A stretch of 64,000 bases of DNA from JAAXHH01 sp965248395 (GCA_965248395.1 OZ252103.1:1-64000); one strand, 5' to 3'. Numbered from the stretch's first letter, positions 9,603-20,526 are shown. Notes: generated by a model not told the origin, from the letters alone. A program made the numbers and translations.

Positions 9603-10194
9603 TTCCATGGCCATCATTCACGCCGGTTTCCTGTGCGTCCTGTGCCTGTTCGCCACGGTGTCCTGCCGCCAGGACATGCACGATCAGCCACGGGCCGAGC
9701 CCTTCGAGGAAAGCGATTTCTTCGGTGACCGGCGCTCGGTGCGTCCCGCGGTGGAAGGGACCATACCCCGGGGCCATCTTCGGCTGGACGAGCATTTCTA
9801 CACGGGTAAAATCAACGGTGAGCTGGCCACGACTTTTCCCTTTCCGGTGACGATCAACGTACTGAAGCGAGGGCAGGAGAGATACGACATCTATTGTGCG
9901 CCCTGCCACAGCAAGACCGGCGATGGGCTCGGCATGATCGTGCAGCGCGGCATGATACAGCCCGAGTCGTTCCACAGCCAGCGTCTCCTCGCAGTTGAGG
10001 CCGGGCATTTCTACGACGTCATGACCGTCGGATTCGGCAACATGTACAGTTACGAGGAACGCATCAGCCCGAGAGACCGGTGGGCCATTGCCGCCTATGT
10101 GCGGGCACTGCAGTTGAGCCAGGGCGCCAACCTGGCCGAACTGCCGGAACCGGATCAACAACGCATTCAACAGATCGTAGAAGTGGAAGAATGA
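9592..10194 (+). CDS. actE: ActE, mono-heme cytochrome c lipoprotein of Alternative Complex III
   Basis: A 200-residue exported cytochrome c with one heme motif, CAPCH, near residue 104. The N-terminus (KRNSMAIIHAGFLCVLCLFATVSC) looks like a lipoprotein signal with the Cys in ATVSC as the probable lipid site. The TTG at 9592 is chosen over the ATG at 9607 because GAGGTG lies upstream and it supplies the basic residues of the signal. In ACIII this subunit passes electrons from ActA towards the oxidase. It overlaps actF by 4 bp (ATGA). Confidence 0.88.
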   Translation: MKRNSMAIIHAGFLCVLCLFATVSCRQDMHDQPRAEPFEESDFFGDRRSVRPAVEGTIPRGHLRLDEHFYTGKINGELATTFPFPVTINVLKRGQERYDIYCAPCHSKTGDGLGMIVQRGMIQPESFHSQRLLAVEAGHFYDVMTVGFGNMYSYEERISPRDRWAIAAYVRALQLSQGANLAELPEPDQQRIQQIVEVEE

Positions 10195-11381
10195 CAACTA
10201 TCCCGCGTCCGCTGTTCGAACAACTTACAAATTTGCAGTCCCGGGCGTTGACCGTCGGTGTCATCCTGATCCTGGGTGGACTGCTCTACGCATTATCCAT
10301 GGGTGAAATGGCCGGATTCTACCAGGCCTACCTGGTTGGCTACATGATCTGCGCGGGCATCACCCTGGTGTGCATGGCCTTTACCATGCTGCACCACCTT
10401 ATCGGCGGTCGGTGGGGATTCATCATCCAGCGACTCCTCGAAGCCGCCATGAGTACTTTGCCCGTGTTGCTCGTCCTCTTCATACCCATCGCGCTGGGCA
10501 TGCACGACCTGTATCACTGGACGCACGAAGAGGTGGTGGCCGCCGATCCGATTCTGCAGCACAAGGAATCCTATCTCAACGTGCCCTTCTTCCTCATAAG
10601 GACCGTGGTCTATTTCGCCATCTGGATCATCGCGTCGTTCCTGCTGATCAGGTGGTCTGTCGCCCAGGATTCTTCGGGTGACCCCAGGCTGACGGACAAA
10701 ATCCGATCCATCAGCGGGCCCGGGGTGGTGGTGTTCGCCCTGACGATGACCTTCGCGTCCTTCGACTGGATCATGTCCACCGATCCGCACTGGTTCTCAA
10801 CACTCTACGGGGTCATGATGATCGTGAGCAGCGGGGGCGCCGCCCTTTCGTTCATCATCATCATGATGTCCTATCTCAGGAAACACGCTCCGATCTCCGA
10901 ACTCGCCGACTCCGACCGGTTTCACGACTGGGGCAAGTTGCTGCTGGCCTTTACGCTGCTCTGGTTCTACATGATGCTGTGCCAGTTCCTGATCATCTGG
11001 GCGGCGAACCTGCCGGAAGAAAACCCCTGGTACGTACATCGAGTTAACGGCGGATGGGAAGTAGTGTCGATCGTCCTGGTACTCTGCCGGTTCGTGATCG
11101 CCTTCTTCCTGCTCCTTTCCATACCGAGGAAAAGGGATCCGCGGCGCCTGGTGCGCGTCGCCTGGTTCATCCTGGTCATGCACCTGGTCGATATCTTCTG
11201 GCACGTGGCACCCAACTTCCGTCCGGACGGATTCGGTTTCAGCGTGATGGATGTCATCATCCCGCTCGGACTGGGAGGCATCTGGTTTTACTTTGTGATC
11301 AATCGATTGAAGAAGAATCCGCTGATTCCGCAGAAAGATCCTCGGTTCGAGGAACTCGTGGAATCGGTCTCGAAGGCATAG
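10191..11381 (+). CDS. actF: ActF, second NrfD-like membrane subunit of Alternative Complex III
   Basis: About 396 residues with roughly ten membrane helices, a second member of the ActC/ActF family. ActF completes the quinol:electron-acceptor oxidoreductase. The ATG at 10191 overlaps the actE stop (ATGA); the reading frame is open further upstream but that part lies inside actE. Family-typical features include the His-rich loop between helices (HDLYHWTHEEV) and the C-terminal HLVDIFWHVAPNF helix. Confidence 0.9.
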   Translation: MTTIPRPLFEQLTNLQSRALTVGVILILGGLLYALSMGEMAGFYQAYLVGYMICAGITLVCMAFTMLHHLIGGRWGFIIQRLLEAAMSTLPVLLVLFIPIALGMHDLYHWTHEEVVAADPILQHKESYLNVPFFLIRTVVYFAIWIIASFLLIRWSVAQDSSGDPRLTDKIRSISGPGVVVFALTMTFASFDWIMSTDPHWFSTLYGVMMIVSSGGAALSFIIIMMSYLRKHAPISELADSDRFHDWGKLLLAFTLLWFYMMLCQFLIIWAANLPEENPWYVHRVNGGWEVVSIVLVLCRFVIAFFLLLSIPRKRDPRRLVRVAWFILVMHLVDIFWHVAPNFRPDGFGFSVMDVIIPLGLGGIWFYFVINRLKKNPLIPQKDPRFEELVESVSKA

Positions 11382-11394
11382 GGACGAGAAATTC

Positions 11395-11820
11395 ATGAAT
11401 CTCGGGAAAAACCATCATATCGTTGACGAGGCCGCGGTTGAACGGGGACACGAAGTCTACGAAACCAACGTGCCCCTGGTCATCAAGTTCGGTATCGGCC
11501 TGACGGCCCTGGCCATCATTTCTATGGTGCTGATGTGGGGGATGTTTGTGGTGATCGAAGATTACAACGCGCTGTCGTTTGATGCCCCGTCGCCCATGCT
11601 GGAAGAAAACACGCTTCCGCCCGAGCCCCGGCTGCAGGTCATACCCGAAGAGGACCTGGTCGTCCTCCGGGAGGCGGAAAATAAAAAACTGAACAGTTAC
11701 GGGTGGGTGATCCGCACGGCGGAGATCGTTCAGATACCCATCGAGCGGGCCATGCACCTCATCGCGACCGATAACCGGTTCGAACTGCCCTCGGCAGAAG
11801 GAACCGGGGAAGGACGGTAG
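11395..11820 (+). CDS. small single-pass membrane protein of the ACIII-oxidase operon
   Basis: A 141-residue protein with one membrane helix (about residues 30-52) and a soluble C-terminal domain. The second half contains PRLQVIPEEDLVVLREAENK and then NSYGWV...VQIPIERAMHLI, a pattern I associate with small proteins found in this operon position in other ACIII/caa3 clusters. The role is not established; an assembly or docking subunit between ACIII and the oxidase is only a guess. It starts 13 bp after actF and ends 4 bp before the SCO gene. Confidence 0.6.
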   Translation: MNLGKNHHIVDEAAVERGHEVYETNVPLVIKFGIGLTALAIISMVLMWGMFVVIEDYNALSFDAPSPMLEENTLPPEPRLQVIPEEDLVVLREAENKKLNSYGWVIRTAEIVQIPIERAMHLIATDNRFELPSAEGTGEGR

Positions 11821-11824
11821 AACT

Positions 11825-12721
11825 ATGGGCACCAACCATTCCAAATACGCCGCGGTCATCGCCGCGATCCTGCTTGGGCTACCTGGCGGGGTCTACGGAC
11901 AGGAAGGCGGGAGTCGCCCGACGATATCGAAGGACGTCGGCGTCGGTCCCGGCCTGGAGTCGAGCGCCACGCCTGAAATCCTCAAGCACGTCGGCATCGA
12001 GCAGAAAATCGGTTCTTCGCTGCCCCTGGACCTTGAATTCTACGATGAAACGGGAACACCGGTGAAGCTGGGCAGTTACTTCGGAGACAAGCCGGTCATC
12101 CTTTCGCTGGTCTACTACGATTGTCCCATGTTGTGCACGGAAGTCCTCAACGGACTCAACAGGAGTCTCGCCCCGTTGAATTTCACCATAGGCGACGAAT
12201 TCGAGGTGCTCTCCGTCAGTTTCGACCCGAGGGAGACCCACCAGCTTGCAGTACAGAAAAAAGCGGTCTACACGCAGCGGTACAACCGTCCCGGTGCGAA
12301 AGAAGGCTGGCATTTCCTTACGGGCGAAGCGCCTGCGATCGACGCGCTGACTGGAACCGTCGGTTTTAACTACGTCTACGATGAATCGGAAGGGCAGTTC
12401 GTGCACGGCAGCGCCATCATGATCGTCAGCCCGAAGGGAACGGTCTCGCACTACTTCTTCGGGATCGAGTATCCGTCAGAAGATATCCGGCTGGCCCTGA
12501 TCGAATCTTCGGAGGAAAAGCTGGGCAACGTGTTCGACCAGATCATGTTGTACTGTTTTAACTACGATCCCGAACAGGGCAGATACGGGGTCGTCATCAT
12601 GAACACGATGCGTGTGGCAGGACTGGTCACGCTGCTGGCCATGGGTTCCTTCATGGTCATCATGTTCAAGCGGGACCGTCGAAACCGGCGGGCGAGGAAT
12701 AGACGGGGAGACGATGCGTAA
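11825..12721 (+). CDS. SCO1/SenC-family copper chaperone for the CuA site
   Basis: A 298-residue thioredoxin-fold protein with an N-terminal signal (about residues 8-25), the copper-binding pair C100 and C104 in YYDCPMLCTE, and the family His at residue 194 (QFVHGSAIMI). SCO proteins deliver copper to, or reduce, the CuA centre of oxidase subunit II, encoded just downstream. Unlike many SCO proteins it also has a C-terminal membrane helix (about 268-284) ending in a strongly basic tail, so it may be anchored at both ends. Confidence 0.9.
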   Translation: MGTNHSKYAAVIAAILLGLPGGVYGQEGGSRPTISKDVGVGPGLESSATPEILKHVGIEQKIGSSLPLDLEFYDETGTPVKLGSYFGDKPVILSLVYYDCPMLCTEVLNGLNRSLAPLNFTIGDEFEVLSVSFDPRETHQLAVQKKAVYTQRYNRPGAKEGWHFLTGEAPAIDALTGTVGFNYVYDESEGQFVHGSAIMIVSPKGTVSHYFFGIEYPSEDIRLALIESSEEKLGNVFDQIMLYCFNYDPEQGRYGVVIMNTMRVAGLVTLLAMGSFMVIMFKRDRRNRRARNRRGDDA

Positions 12722-12732
12722 ACGGCCGGATG

Positions 12733-12763
12733 GACCAGGCCAGACCAGGCCAGACAAGACCAG
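12733..12763. repeat. short tandem repeat between the SCO and oxidase subunit II genes
   Basis: Two perfect copies of the 10-mer GACCAGGCCA (12733-12752) followed by a diverged third copy, in the 102-bp gap. It could be replication slippage; no function is evident. Confidence 0.7.
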
Positions 12764-12823
12764 CGCAACCGGTATGCGGTGCGCCGTGGCAGAAAAGATC
12801 CGATTTAAACGTAAAGTGAGCGT

Positions 12824-13767
12824 ATGAACAACCAATTTCAACTGCATCCCGAGATCGCATCAACCTTTGCCTTCGACGTCGATCTGCTGTATTTTTTCGT
12901 AGTAGCCATCAGCGTGTTCTTCATGGCGCTGATCTGCGTGCTGATTTTCGTCTTCGCCATGAAGTACCGGCGCCGCTCCGAGGACCAGCAGGCGGAATCC
13001 CAGACTCACGGCCACCTGCTCCTTGAAATCATCTGGTCGGCTATACCGCTTGTCCTCATGCTGATCATGTTCGTCTGGGGCGTCTGGCTTTTCTTCAGGG
13101 TATACCAGATCCCGGACGGCGCCATGGAGTACTACGTGGTCGGCAAGCAGTGGATGTGGCACGTTCAGCACCCCACGGGACAGCGGGAAATCAACGAAAT
13201 GCACGTGCCGATCAATACGCCGGTTAAGCTGACCATGGCGTCCGAGGATGTCATACACAGCTTCTTCATCCCGGCGTTCCGGGTAAAGAACGACGTGATT
13301 CCCGGGCGGTACACGTCCCTGTCGTTCGAGGCGACGAAGGCCGGCAAGTACCACCTGTTCTGCGCGGAGTACTGCGGTACCGAACACTCCCGCATGGTCG
13401 GAAGCGTATACGCCATGGAACCGGAGGACTACCAGAACTGGCTGGGCGGAGGCGTGAGCGATGAAACCCCGGAAGAGGCCGGGGCCAGGCTATTCTCGCA
13501 GTTGAACTGCATTACCTGCCACAGCGACCAGGCCGGGTCAAGGGGACCGTCTCTGAACGGTAAATTCGGCACGGAGGAAGTCCTTGCCAGCGGCGAACGC
13601 ATATTGATCGACGAAGCCTATATCCGGGAATCTATCGTCAATCCCCGCATCCGGCTCGTTTCCGGATACCCGTCGATCATGCCGACCTACCAGGGTCAGA
13701 TTACGGAGACCAACATCTTCAATCTGATTTCCTACATTAAATCTCTACCAAGTACGGAGGGCGCCCA

Positions 13768-13771
<4 letters not shown>
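12824..13771 (+). CDS. ctaC: cytochrome c oxidase subunit II with fused cytochrome c domain (caa3 type)
   Basis: A 315-residue subunit II. Two N-terminal membrane helices (about 22-46 and 68-92) precede the cupredoxin domain. The CuA ligands are all present: H145 (VIHSFF), C180, C184, H188 and M191 (in CAEYCGTEHSRM). A C-terminal cytochrome c domain carries one heme motif, C229-x2-C232-H233. This is the caa3 arrangement, where the fused heme accepts electrons directly, here probably from ActE/ActA. Its stop overlaps the start of subunit I by 4 bp. Confidence 0.94.
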
Positions 13772-15435
<1,664 letters not shown>

Positions 15436-15470
15436 TCAACACGCGAAGTCTTCTGTGAAGGAGTAAGATC

Positions 15471-16163
15471 GTGTCAGTCAGTACGGAAGTAACCGCCCAC
15501 GGCCACGATGATCACGCCGGGCATCCGCATTACATGCGTCATCAGTTCGATGACATGGATCAGCAGAACGATGCCGCGAGCCTGGGGATGTGGCTTTTCC
15601 TGCTGACGGAAGTCATGTTCTTCGGCGGGTTCTTCCTGGGGTATTCGATCTATCGAAGCGAGTACTACGATTCCTTCGTCAACGGCAGCCACCACCTGGA
15701 TATCTTCCTGGGCGGTTTGAACACGGTCGCCCTGATTACCAGCAGCGTCACCATGGCCTTCGCCGTCCGGGCTGCCCAGCTCGGCAAGAAGAACCACATT
15801 ATCGTCTTCCTGGTGCTGACCCTGCTACTCGGCGCCGTGTTCATGGTCAACAAGTACATCGAATATTCGCATAAATGGCATGACGGACTGATACCGGGAA
15901 TGGATTTCATCTGGACGGATCCCGGTGACCCCAGAACGATCCAATTGTTCTATGGATTTTACTTCTGCATGACCGGAACCCACGGGCTGCACGTGCTCAT
16001 CGGCCTCGTCCTCATCGTCTGGCTGCTGATCCGTGTCTGTCAGAACAAGTTCACCCCCGAGTACTACGCGCCGATCGAGAACTTCGGATTATACTGGCAC
16101 TTTGTCGACCTAGTCTGGATCTTCCTGTTCCCGCTGCTGTACCTGATCGGCGGGTTACACTGA
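15471..16163 (+). CDS. ctaE: cytochrome c oxidase subunit III
   Basis: A 230-residue polytopic protein of the subunit III family. It begins with a His-rich lead (HGHDDHAGHPHYM) and continues with LGMWLFLLTEVMFFGGFFLGY and ends in YWHFVDLVWIFLFPLLYLIGG, both hallmarks of the family. Five membrane helices are expected. Start is GTG at 15471, with GAAGGAGT upstream. It stabilises subunit I and lies between subunits I and IV. Confidence 0.93.
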   Translation: MSVSTEVTAHGHDDHAGHPHYMRHQFDDMDQQNDAASLGMWLFLLTEVMFFGGFFLGYSIYRSEYYDSFVNGSHHLDIFLGGLNTVALITSSVTMAFAVRAAQLGKKNHIIVFLVLTLLLGAVFMVNKYIEYSHKWHDGLIPGMDFIWTDPGDPRTIQLFYGFYFCMTGTHGLHVLIGLVLIVWLLIRVCQNKFTPEYYAPIENFGLYWHFVDLVWIFLFPLLYLIGGLH

Positions 16164-16184
16164 TAGCGTATAGAGGCTAGTACT

Positions 16185-16523
16185 ATGTCTGAACATGCAG
16201 AGCACTCCGCCCATGGCGGACATACTCCCCACATCGCGTCGGTATCCAACTACCTGACCGTATTCGCTTTACTCCTGGTTCTGACCGCCGCCACGGTATG
16301 GGTGGCCTTCGTCGACCTGGGCATTTTCAACACCATCGTCGCCATGGCCATCGCCTGTGTCAAGGCCATGGCAGTCATACTGTACTTCATGCACCTGAAG
16401 TTCAACCCCGGCCAGACCAAGCTTGCCGCCGCCGCAGCCATATTCTGGCTGATGATCCTCCTCGTCATCACGTTCTTCGACTACATAGGCCGCACCTGGC
16501 AGGACAATCCTCCTGGGTGGTAG
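16185..16523 (+). CDS. cytochrome c oxidase subunit IV (prokaryotic, CoxD/CyoD-like)
   Basis: A 112-residue protein with a short His-rich N-terminus (HAEHSAHGGHTPHI) and three membrane helices, including the family segment CVKAMAVILYFMHLKF. This is the small caa3-type subunit IV. It is the last gene of the respiratory operon, 21 bp after subunit III. No clear intrinsic terminator follows. Confidence 0.88.
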   Translation: MSEHAEHSAHGGHTPHIASVSNYLTVFALLLVLTAATVWVAFVDLGIFNTIVAMAIACVKAMAVILYFMHLKFNPGQTKLAAAAAIFWLMILLVITFFDYIGRTWQDNPPGW

Positions 16524-16984
16524 ATGATAATGCTTTTGATGGCGTATCTCCCTGCGGAACATAAGTTTAACCTCTACCACCCAAACGACGGTGTGCTTAG
16601 AACGGACTAGTCCGCGTTCACCACTGCACTGTTCAAGAATCTCAGTCGACTCTGACCGAATGCGCTTGCCCGGCTCCAGAGCCGGATCCGTTCTGATTCC
16701 GGTTGCCAACGGGGTTTTCGATTGAAAACGGGCGGCGCGGTGGCAGGTTGAATGCCGTTCTCTGGTTGACGGCTGCCGGGGAGGACTTAGCGCGCTACGC
16801 GCGTTTTCAATCTACGAATGGCGAGGAAGCCGTGGCTAGATTTTTAAACAGTACGATGGATTTCAGAATAACCAGACTATACTTATATGAGGTTAATACG
16901 GCACATTTAAGGTATGTCACGTCTTTTCGCGTTGCATACAGGTCACGGCGGGTCGACATCGAATAGAATTGTAAGGTAGGTGAT
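16524..16984. other. gap after the oxidase operon with two GC-rich hairpins
   Basis: This 461-bp stretch has no gene I can support. It holds two strong inverted repeats: 16600-16619 (GAACGGACTAGTCC core) and 16670-16685 (CCGGCTC-CA-GAGCCGG). Neither is followed by a T-run, so they are not classical terminators, although they could mark the 3' end of the operon mRNA. An 87-codon frame (16703-16966) is open but has no recognisable motif and is AT-rich at its end. The part before 16985 probably holds the protease promoter. Confidence 0.5.
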
Positions 16985-17401
16985 ATGGGCGAAATCATCG
17001 CTGACGTAGAGCTGGAGAACGCGGGAGATCACGAGTTGGTCAAGGCAGGGCATCTTCCGGAGTGCGATGTCCGGCGGGCTGCCGTCAAGGCCATCGCGGA
17101 TACGGGCGCCATGATGCTGACGCTCCCTAAGAACGTGGTGGACCAACTCGGTATCGACGTGGTGCGCAGGGCGTCCTTCGCCCTGGCCAACGGTGAGCGG
17201 ATCGAGATGCCGATAGCCGGCCCCCTCTCGGTGCGCATCGGGGACCGCTGGATGTTCACCAGTTGCGTCGTCGCGCCGGCGGGCGCCGACGCGCTGATCG
17301 GACATATCATCATGGAGGAATTAGACCTCATCCCCGACCCCGCGCACCAGACCATTGGACCAAGACCGGAGTCTCCGGACCTGCCGGGGTTGAAATTATG
17401 A
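16985..17401 (+). CDS. retropepsin-like aspartic protease family protein (clan AA)
   Basis: A 138-residue single-lobe aspartic protease. The catalytic signature is D39-T-G-A (AIADTGAMMLTLP), followed by the pattern seen in bacterial clan AA proteins (VVDQLGI, then VAPAGADALIGHIIMEELDLIPD), where ALIGHIIMEELDL matches the second conserved block. Such enzymes work as homodimers. No signal peptide or anchor is visible, so it is probably cytoplasmic. GGTAGGTG precedes the ATG. Targets are unknown. Confidence 0.75.
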   Translation: MGEIIADVELENAGDHELVKAGHLPECDVRRAAVKAIADTGAMMLTLPKNVVDQLGIDVVRRASFALANGERIEMPIAGPLSVRIGDRWMFTSCVVAPAGADALIGHIIMEELDLIPDPAHQTIGPRPESPDLPGLKL

Positions 17402-17452
17402 TCGTAATTTAACCGGGGTCGCCTTCGTATGACGTAGCGCTATTTCAGCGGG

Positions 17453-18742
17453 TTAAATATACCTGACCCAACCTTTGGGTCGGGCGGCTTTGAAGCGTCG
17501 GAACCACAAGCACAGCGGATAGAGCAGGATCAATACGCCCAGCGCGGCCAGGTAGGCGGCGCCGAGTCCGTGTTTCATAAACATGCCCAGGCCCAGTCCG
17601 CTGAATATCAGAATGTGCATGTGGATCAAGTAGAAGAAAAACGCGGTCTGACCGAATACAAGCAGGGGATTCCAGGTTCGGACCGGACCTTTCATAGTCC
17701 GCTGGTACCGAAAGAAACCCCCCAGGATCAGGGCCATCAAGCCCAACTCCAGCAATGCGAATGTAAGGCTTGGCGGGTACTTGTTGACATACAGCCATTG
17801 CACCAGCGAAAAGTCCTCACGTAGCAGAAGCATATTCCCATAGCCATTCCAGGCGCGAAACAGCACGAACAGTCCCAACGCCAGCATACCCGAGATGACC
17901 AGCAGGCGTTCGACGGACATGGACGGCCGGGCAGCGTCGACAGGTACTGCGGCAGTTAGACGCTGCAGCAGGAATCGACCGAAGAGCCAGCCCAATATCA
18001 TCATCCCCAGCCACGGCACAAAAGGATACTGCACCCATAAGGGAACGGGGCCGATCTTAACCAGCAATCCCGGATGAAAAAACGGAGTGAAAACGGTCAT
18101 CCAGCCCAGGTTGCGAACCTGGTTGCCCACCTCGCTTAAAGCCTCCTGATCAAATTCCCCATTCGGAACCGGCAGATTCGTCACCTCGCGAATCATGTCA
18201 GTCGTAATACCCCCCAGATGCATGATACCCCAGAACAGGGCTTCGTATAAAAACAGGATCGCCAGCGCGGTGATCAGCAGGGTTCGGGAGGACAGGCGCC
18301 GCAAGGGGATCATGCAGATCAGCCCCATGCCGATAGCGAACAGTACCTGGAGACTGAACGGAGACCACCACAGCAATTCAAAGGCCAGGATGACAAGTGC
18401 CCGCTTGAACAGGTGCCAGTCCAGGTCGCGATCGCGGGCACCCACAAGACGGCGTCGCTCAAAGCTGAGAGCCAGCGCGGTACCGGCCAGAATGACGAAC
18501 GTCGGTGCGCACAGGTGGGTAATCCAACGGGTAAAGAACTGGGCGACGGGCAGTTCGGACCCCGCCTGGTGCATGTACCACGAATCTTCGCCGAGCCGCC
18601 CGGCGTTAAAAGCAAGGCTTGCGTGATCGATGGCCATGAGGACCATGACGAGACCGCGCATCCAGTCGATGGCTGCCAGGCGATTCGCGTCTGTGGTCAG
18701 CGGTGTTTTGGAATCACTGGTATGTTCGACGCCAGTAGCCAT
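17453..18742 (-). CDS. DUF1624 / heparan-alpha-glucosaminide N-acetyltransferase-like membrane protein
   Basis: About 429 residues with roughly ten membrane helices. The start of the conserved domain (RLAAIDWMRGLVMVLMAIDH) and the next helix (THLCAPTFVILAGTALALSFERR) are diagnostic of the DUF1624/HGSNAT_cat group, proposed to move acyl groups across the membrane. No substrate is known for the bacterial members. A TTG 5 codons upstream (18757) is an alternative start; neither has a strong ribosome site. It follows the glutamine synthetase gene by about 50-65 bp on the same strand and may share its transcript. Confidence 0.75.
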   Translation of the reverse strand: MATGVEHTSDSKTPLTTDANRLAAIDWMRGLVMVLMAIDHASLAFNAGRLGEDSWYMHQAGSELPVAQFFTRWITHLCAPTFVILAGTALALSFERRRLVGARDRDLDWHLFKRALVILAFELLWWSPFSLQVLFAIGMGLICMIPLRRLSSRTLLITALAILFLYEALFWGIMHLGGITTDMIREVTNLPVPNGEFDQEALSEVGNQVRNLGWMTVFTPFFHPGLLVKIGPVPLWVQYPFVPWLGMMILGWLFGRFLLQRLTAAVPVDAARPSMSVERLLVISGMLALGLFVLFRAWNGYGNMLLLREDFSLVQWLYVNKYPPSLTFALLELGLMALILGGFFRYQRTMKGPVRTWNPLLVFGQTAFFFYLIHMHILIFSGLGLGMFMKHGLGAAYLAALGVLILLYPLCLWFRRFKAARPKGWVRYI

Positions 18743-18808
18743 GGGAATTGTTCTCAATTATGGAGTTGGATAGGCTAACGTCGGACCGGAGTTTTCCATC
18801 CGATGCTC

Positions 18809-20158
18809 CTACAGCAGAGACAGGTAGGTATTCAGTTCGTAGTCGGTTACCTGTGCACGGTAGCGTTCCCACTCTTCCCGCTTGTTTTCGATCAGCTTGT
18901 CCAGGACCTCCTCGCCGAGACACCCTACCAGCAGATCGCTTCCTTCCGCCAGTTTGATGGCCTCGTTCAGGTCCCTGGGCAAGGACTGCACACCCAGCTT
19001 GCGGCGCTCATCATGGGACATGCCGTACAGGTCGTGTTTCTCGGGCGGCCCGAGTTCATAGCCGTTCTCGATACCCGCCAGGCCCGCCGAGAGGATGACG
19101 GCAAAGGCCAGGTAGGGATTGCAGGAAGGATCGGGGGCTCGGTACTCCACGCGCATGGCTTCGTGCTTGGCGGGGTTGTAGGTAGGCAGGCGGATCATGT
19201 CAGCACGGTTGCGTAACGCCCACGAAACGAACAGGGGCGCCTCGTAGCCTGCGACTAAGCGCTTGTAGGAGTTTACCCACTGATTGGAGACCAGCATGGT
19301 CTCTGGTGCGTGGCGCATCAGGCCGGCGATAAAGGCCCGGCCCGTGTCCGACAGGTGGTAGTCCCGCCCGTCATCGAAAAACGCGTTCGTGTCGCCGCGA
19401 AAAAGCGACAGGTGCATGTGCATCCCGCTCCCGTTGTGGTTGGCGTGGGGCTTGGGCATGAAGGTGGCGTATACGTTGTGCCTGAGGGCCACTTCCTTCA
19501 CCACGAGACGGTAGGTCATCGTGTAGTCCGCCATGGTCATGGCGTCGGTATATCGCAGGGAGATTTCGCTCTGGCTGGGGCCGCCCTCGTGGTGGCTGAA
19601 CTCGACGCCGATGCCGATTTCTTCCAGGGCCATCACGGTGTCGCGTCTCAGGTCCGTCGCCCAGTCCAGGGGGGTGAGGTCGAAGTAACCGCCCCGGTCG
19701 AGCGGCTCGGGCGGTCCATCGCTGGATTTCAGGTAGTAGTATTCCAGTTCGGGCTGCACATAGAAGGTAAACCCGTGCTCGGCCGCGCGCTGAAGGCTTC
19801 TTCTCAGGATCTGGCGCGGATCCCCCTCGTAGGGCTGGGCGCCATCGGGGTCCAGTATATCGCAGAACATGCTGCCCACGGCGCTCTTCCTGGCGTCCGG
19901 ACGCCACGGGAGTATCTGAAACGTGCTGGGATCCGGCATGGCGATCATATCCTGCTCGCTGTGTCGGATGAATCCCTCTATGGACGAACCGTCGAAGACC
20001 TCGCCATCCTTCAGGGCGTCTTCCAGTTCCTCCACCGTGATGGAGAAACTCTTCAGAAAACCCAGTATGTCCGTAAACCACAACTGGATGATCTTGACGT
20101 TGTGTTCATGGGCCGTATGGAGGACGTAATCCTTCGCCGCATCCGATTTGTCGTTCAT
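18809..20158 (-). CDS. glnA: type I glutamine synthetase
   Basis: A 449-residue GSI-alpha-sized enzyme. Family blocks are easy to see: FDGSSIEGF near residue 55-63, PELEYYYL, SHHEGGPSQSEISLRY, FMPKPHANHNGSGMHMHLSL (ammonia and glutamate site) and a C-terminal EYRAPDPSCNPYLAF. It makes glutamine from glutamate, ammonia and ATP in the cytoplasm. The lack of the longer C-terminus and the usual adenylylation loop suggests no control by adenylylation. Two differences from housekeeping forms (PSQSEIS for PGQHEI, and NRADMIRLP for NRSALVRIP) leave room for a glutamine-synthetase-like enzyme with another amine or acid. AGGAG lies 4 nt before the ATG. Confidence 0.8.
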   Translation of the reverse strand: MNDKSDAAKDYVLHTAHEHNVKIIQLWFTDILGFLKSFSITVEELEDALKDGEVFDGSSIEGFIRHSEQDMIAMPDPSTFQILPWRPDARKSAVGSMFCDILDPDGAQPYEGDPRQILRRSLQRAAEHGFTFYVQPELEYYYLKSSDGPPEPLDRGGYFDLTPLDWATDLRRDTVMALEEIGIGVEFSHHEGGPSQSEISLRYTDAMTMADYTMTYRLVVKEVALRHNVYATFMPKPHANHNGSGMHMHLSLFRGDTNAFFDDGRDYHLSDTGRAFIAGLMRHAPETMLVSNQWVNSYKRLVAGYEAPLFVSWALRNRADMIRLPTYNPAKHEAMRVEYRAPDPSCNPYLAFAVILSAGLAGIENGYELGPPEKHDLYGMSHDERRKLGVQSLPRDLNEAIKLAEGSDLLVGCLGEEVLDKLIENKREEWERYRAQVTDYELNTYLSLL

Positions 20159-20186
20159 GCCTCTCCTGTCATTTACACAAGACCGG

Positions 20187-20297
20187 CTACTTGGCCGACT
20201 TGACTTTTCTCTTCCTCTTCATCTCTCGGATTGTGGCCTTGCGTCTCTGCTCCTTGCGAAACCGCTGTCTCCGAAGTTCCTTCTGACGTTCGCGCAT
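20187..20297 (-). CDS. 36-residue highly basic small protein upstream of glnA
   Basis: Found by reading the minus strand; too short for usual ORF cut-offs. The protein begins MRERQKELRRQRFRKEQ and ends KRKRKVKSAK; about half of its residues are Lys or Arg. AAGGAG lies 5 nt before the ATG, an ideal ribosome site, and the stop is 28 bp before the glutamine synthetase start on the same strand. It resembles tiny basic proteins annotated elsewhere as DUF6800-like, which are of unknown function; this likeness is from memory and weak. RNA or ribosome binding is a fair guess from charge alone. Confidence 0.6.
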   Translation of the reverse strand: MRERQKELRRQRFRKEQRRKATIREMKRKRKVKSAK

Positions 20298-20415
20298 ACT
20301 CACTCCTTGGTGAAAGTCCCGGCTGGTGTGCCCAGGACGGCCCAGGGACTCCCGACGATCCTGATATCAGTCTTCGACGGCGAGTCTATTCGGTACGAAT
20401 TCGAACAAATTGTCA

Positions 20416-20446
20416 TTGATTGCAACTGCAAGGACGATTATACAAT
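20416..20446 (+). promoter_or_regulatory. candidate promoter for the ornithine-cyclodeaminase family gene
   Basis: TTGATT (20416-20421) is followed by TATACA at 17 bp (20439-20444), overlapping TACAAT at 19 bp (20441-20446). RNA would start near 20452, about 75 nt before the GTG start. The same AT-rich island could serve the glnA unit on the other strand. Weak to moderate evidence. Confidence 0.3.
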
Positions 20447-20526
20447 CTAATCCAAGCCACCTGCTGGAGCAATTGGTTTCTCGCTGTTCAACCGGTCATT
20501 AAAACGTCTTGTAAACGGAGTAGTAC

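Noticed and set aside
16600..16685. Two strong hairpins after the oxidase operon, as possible terminators
   Set aside because: Neither is followed by a T-run on either strand, so I only mention them in the gap description.
16703..16966. An 87-codon open frame before the aspartic protease gene
   Set aside because: No recognisable motif, poor ribosome site and a sharp composition change inside it. Not supported as a gene.
20298..20526. A riboswitch or glutamine-responsive RNA in front of the glnA unit
   Set aside because: I could not draw a convincing conserved secondary structure from the sequence; only a promoter-like island is visible.
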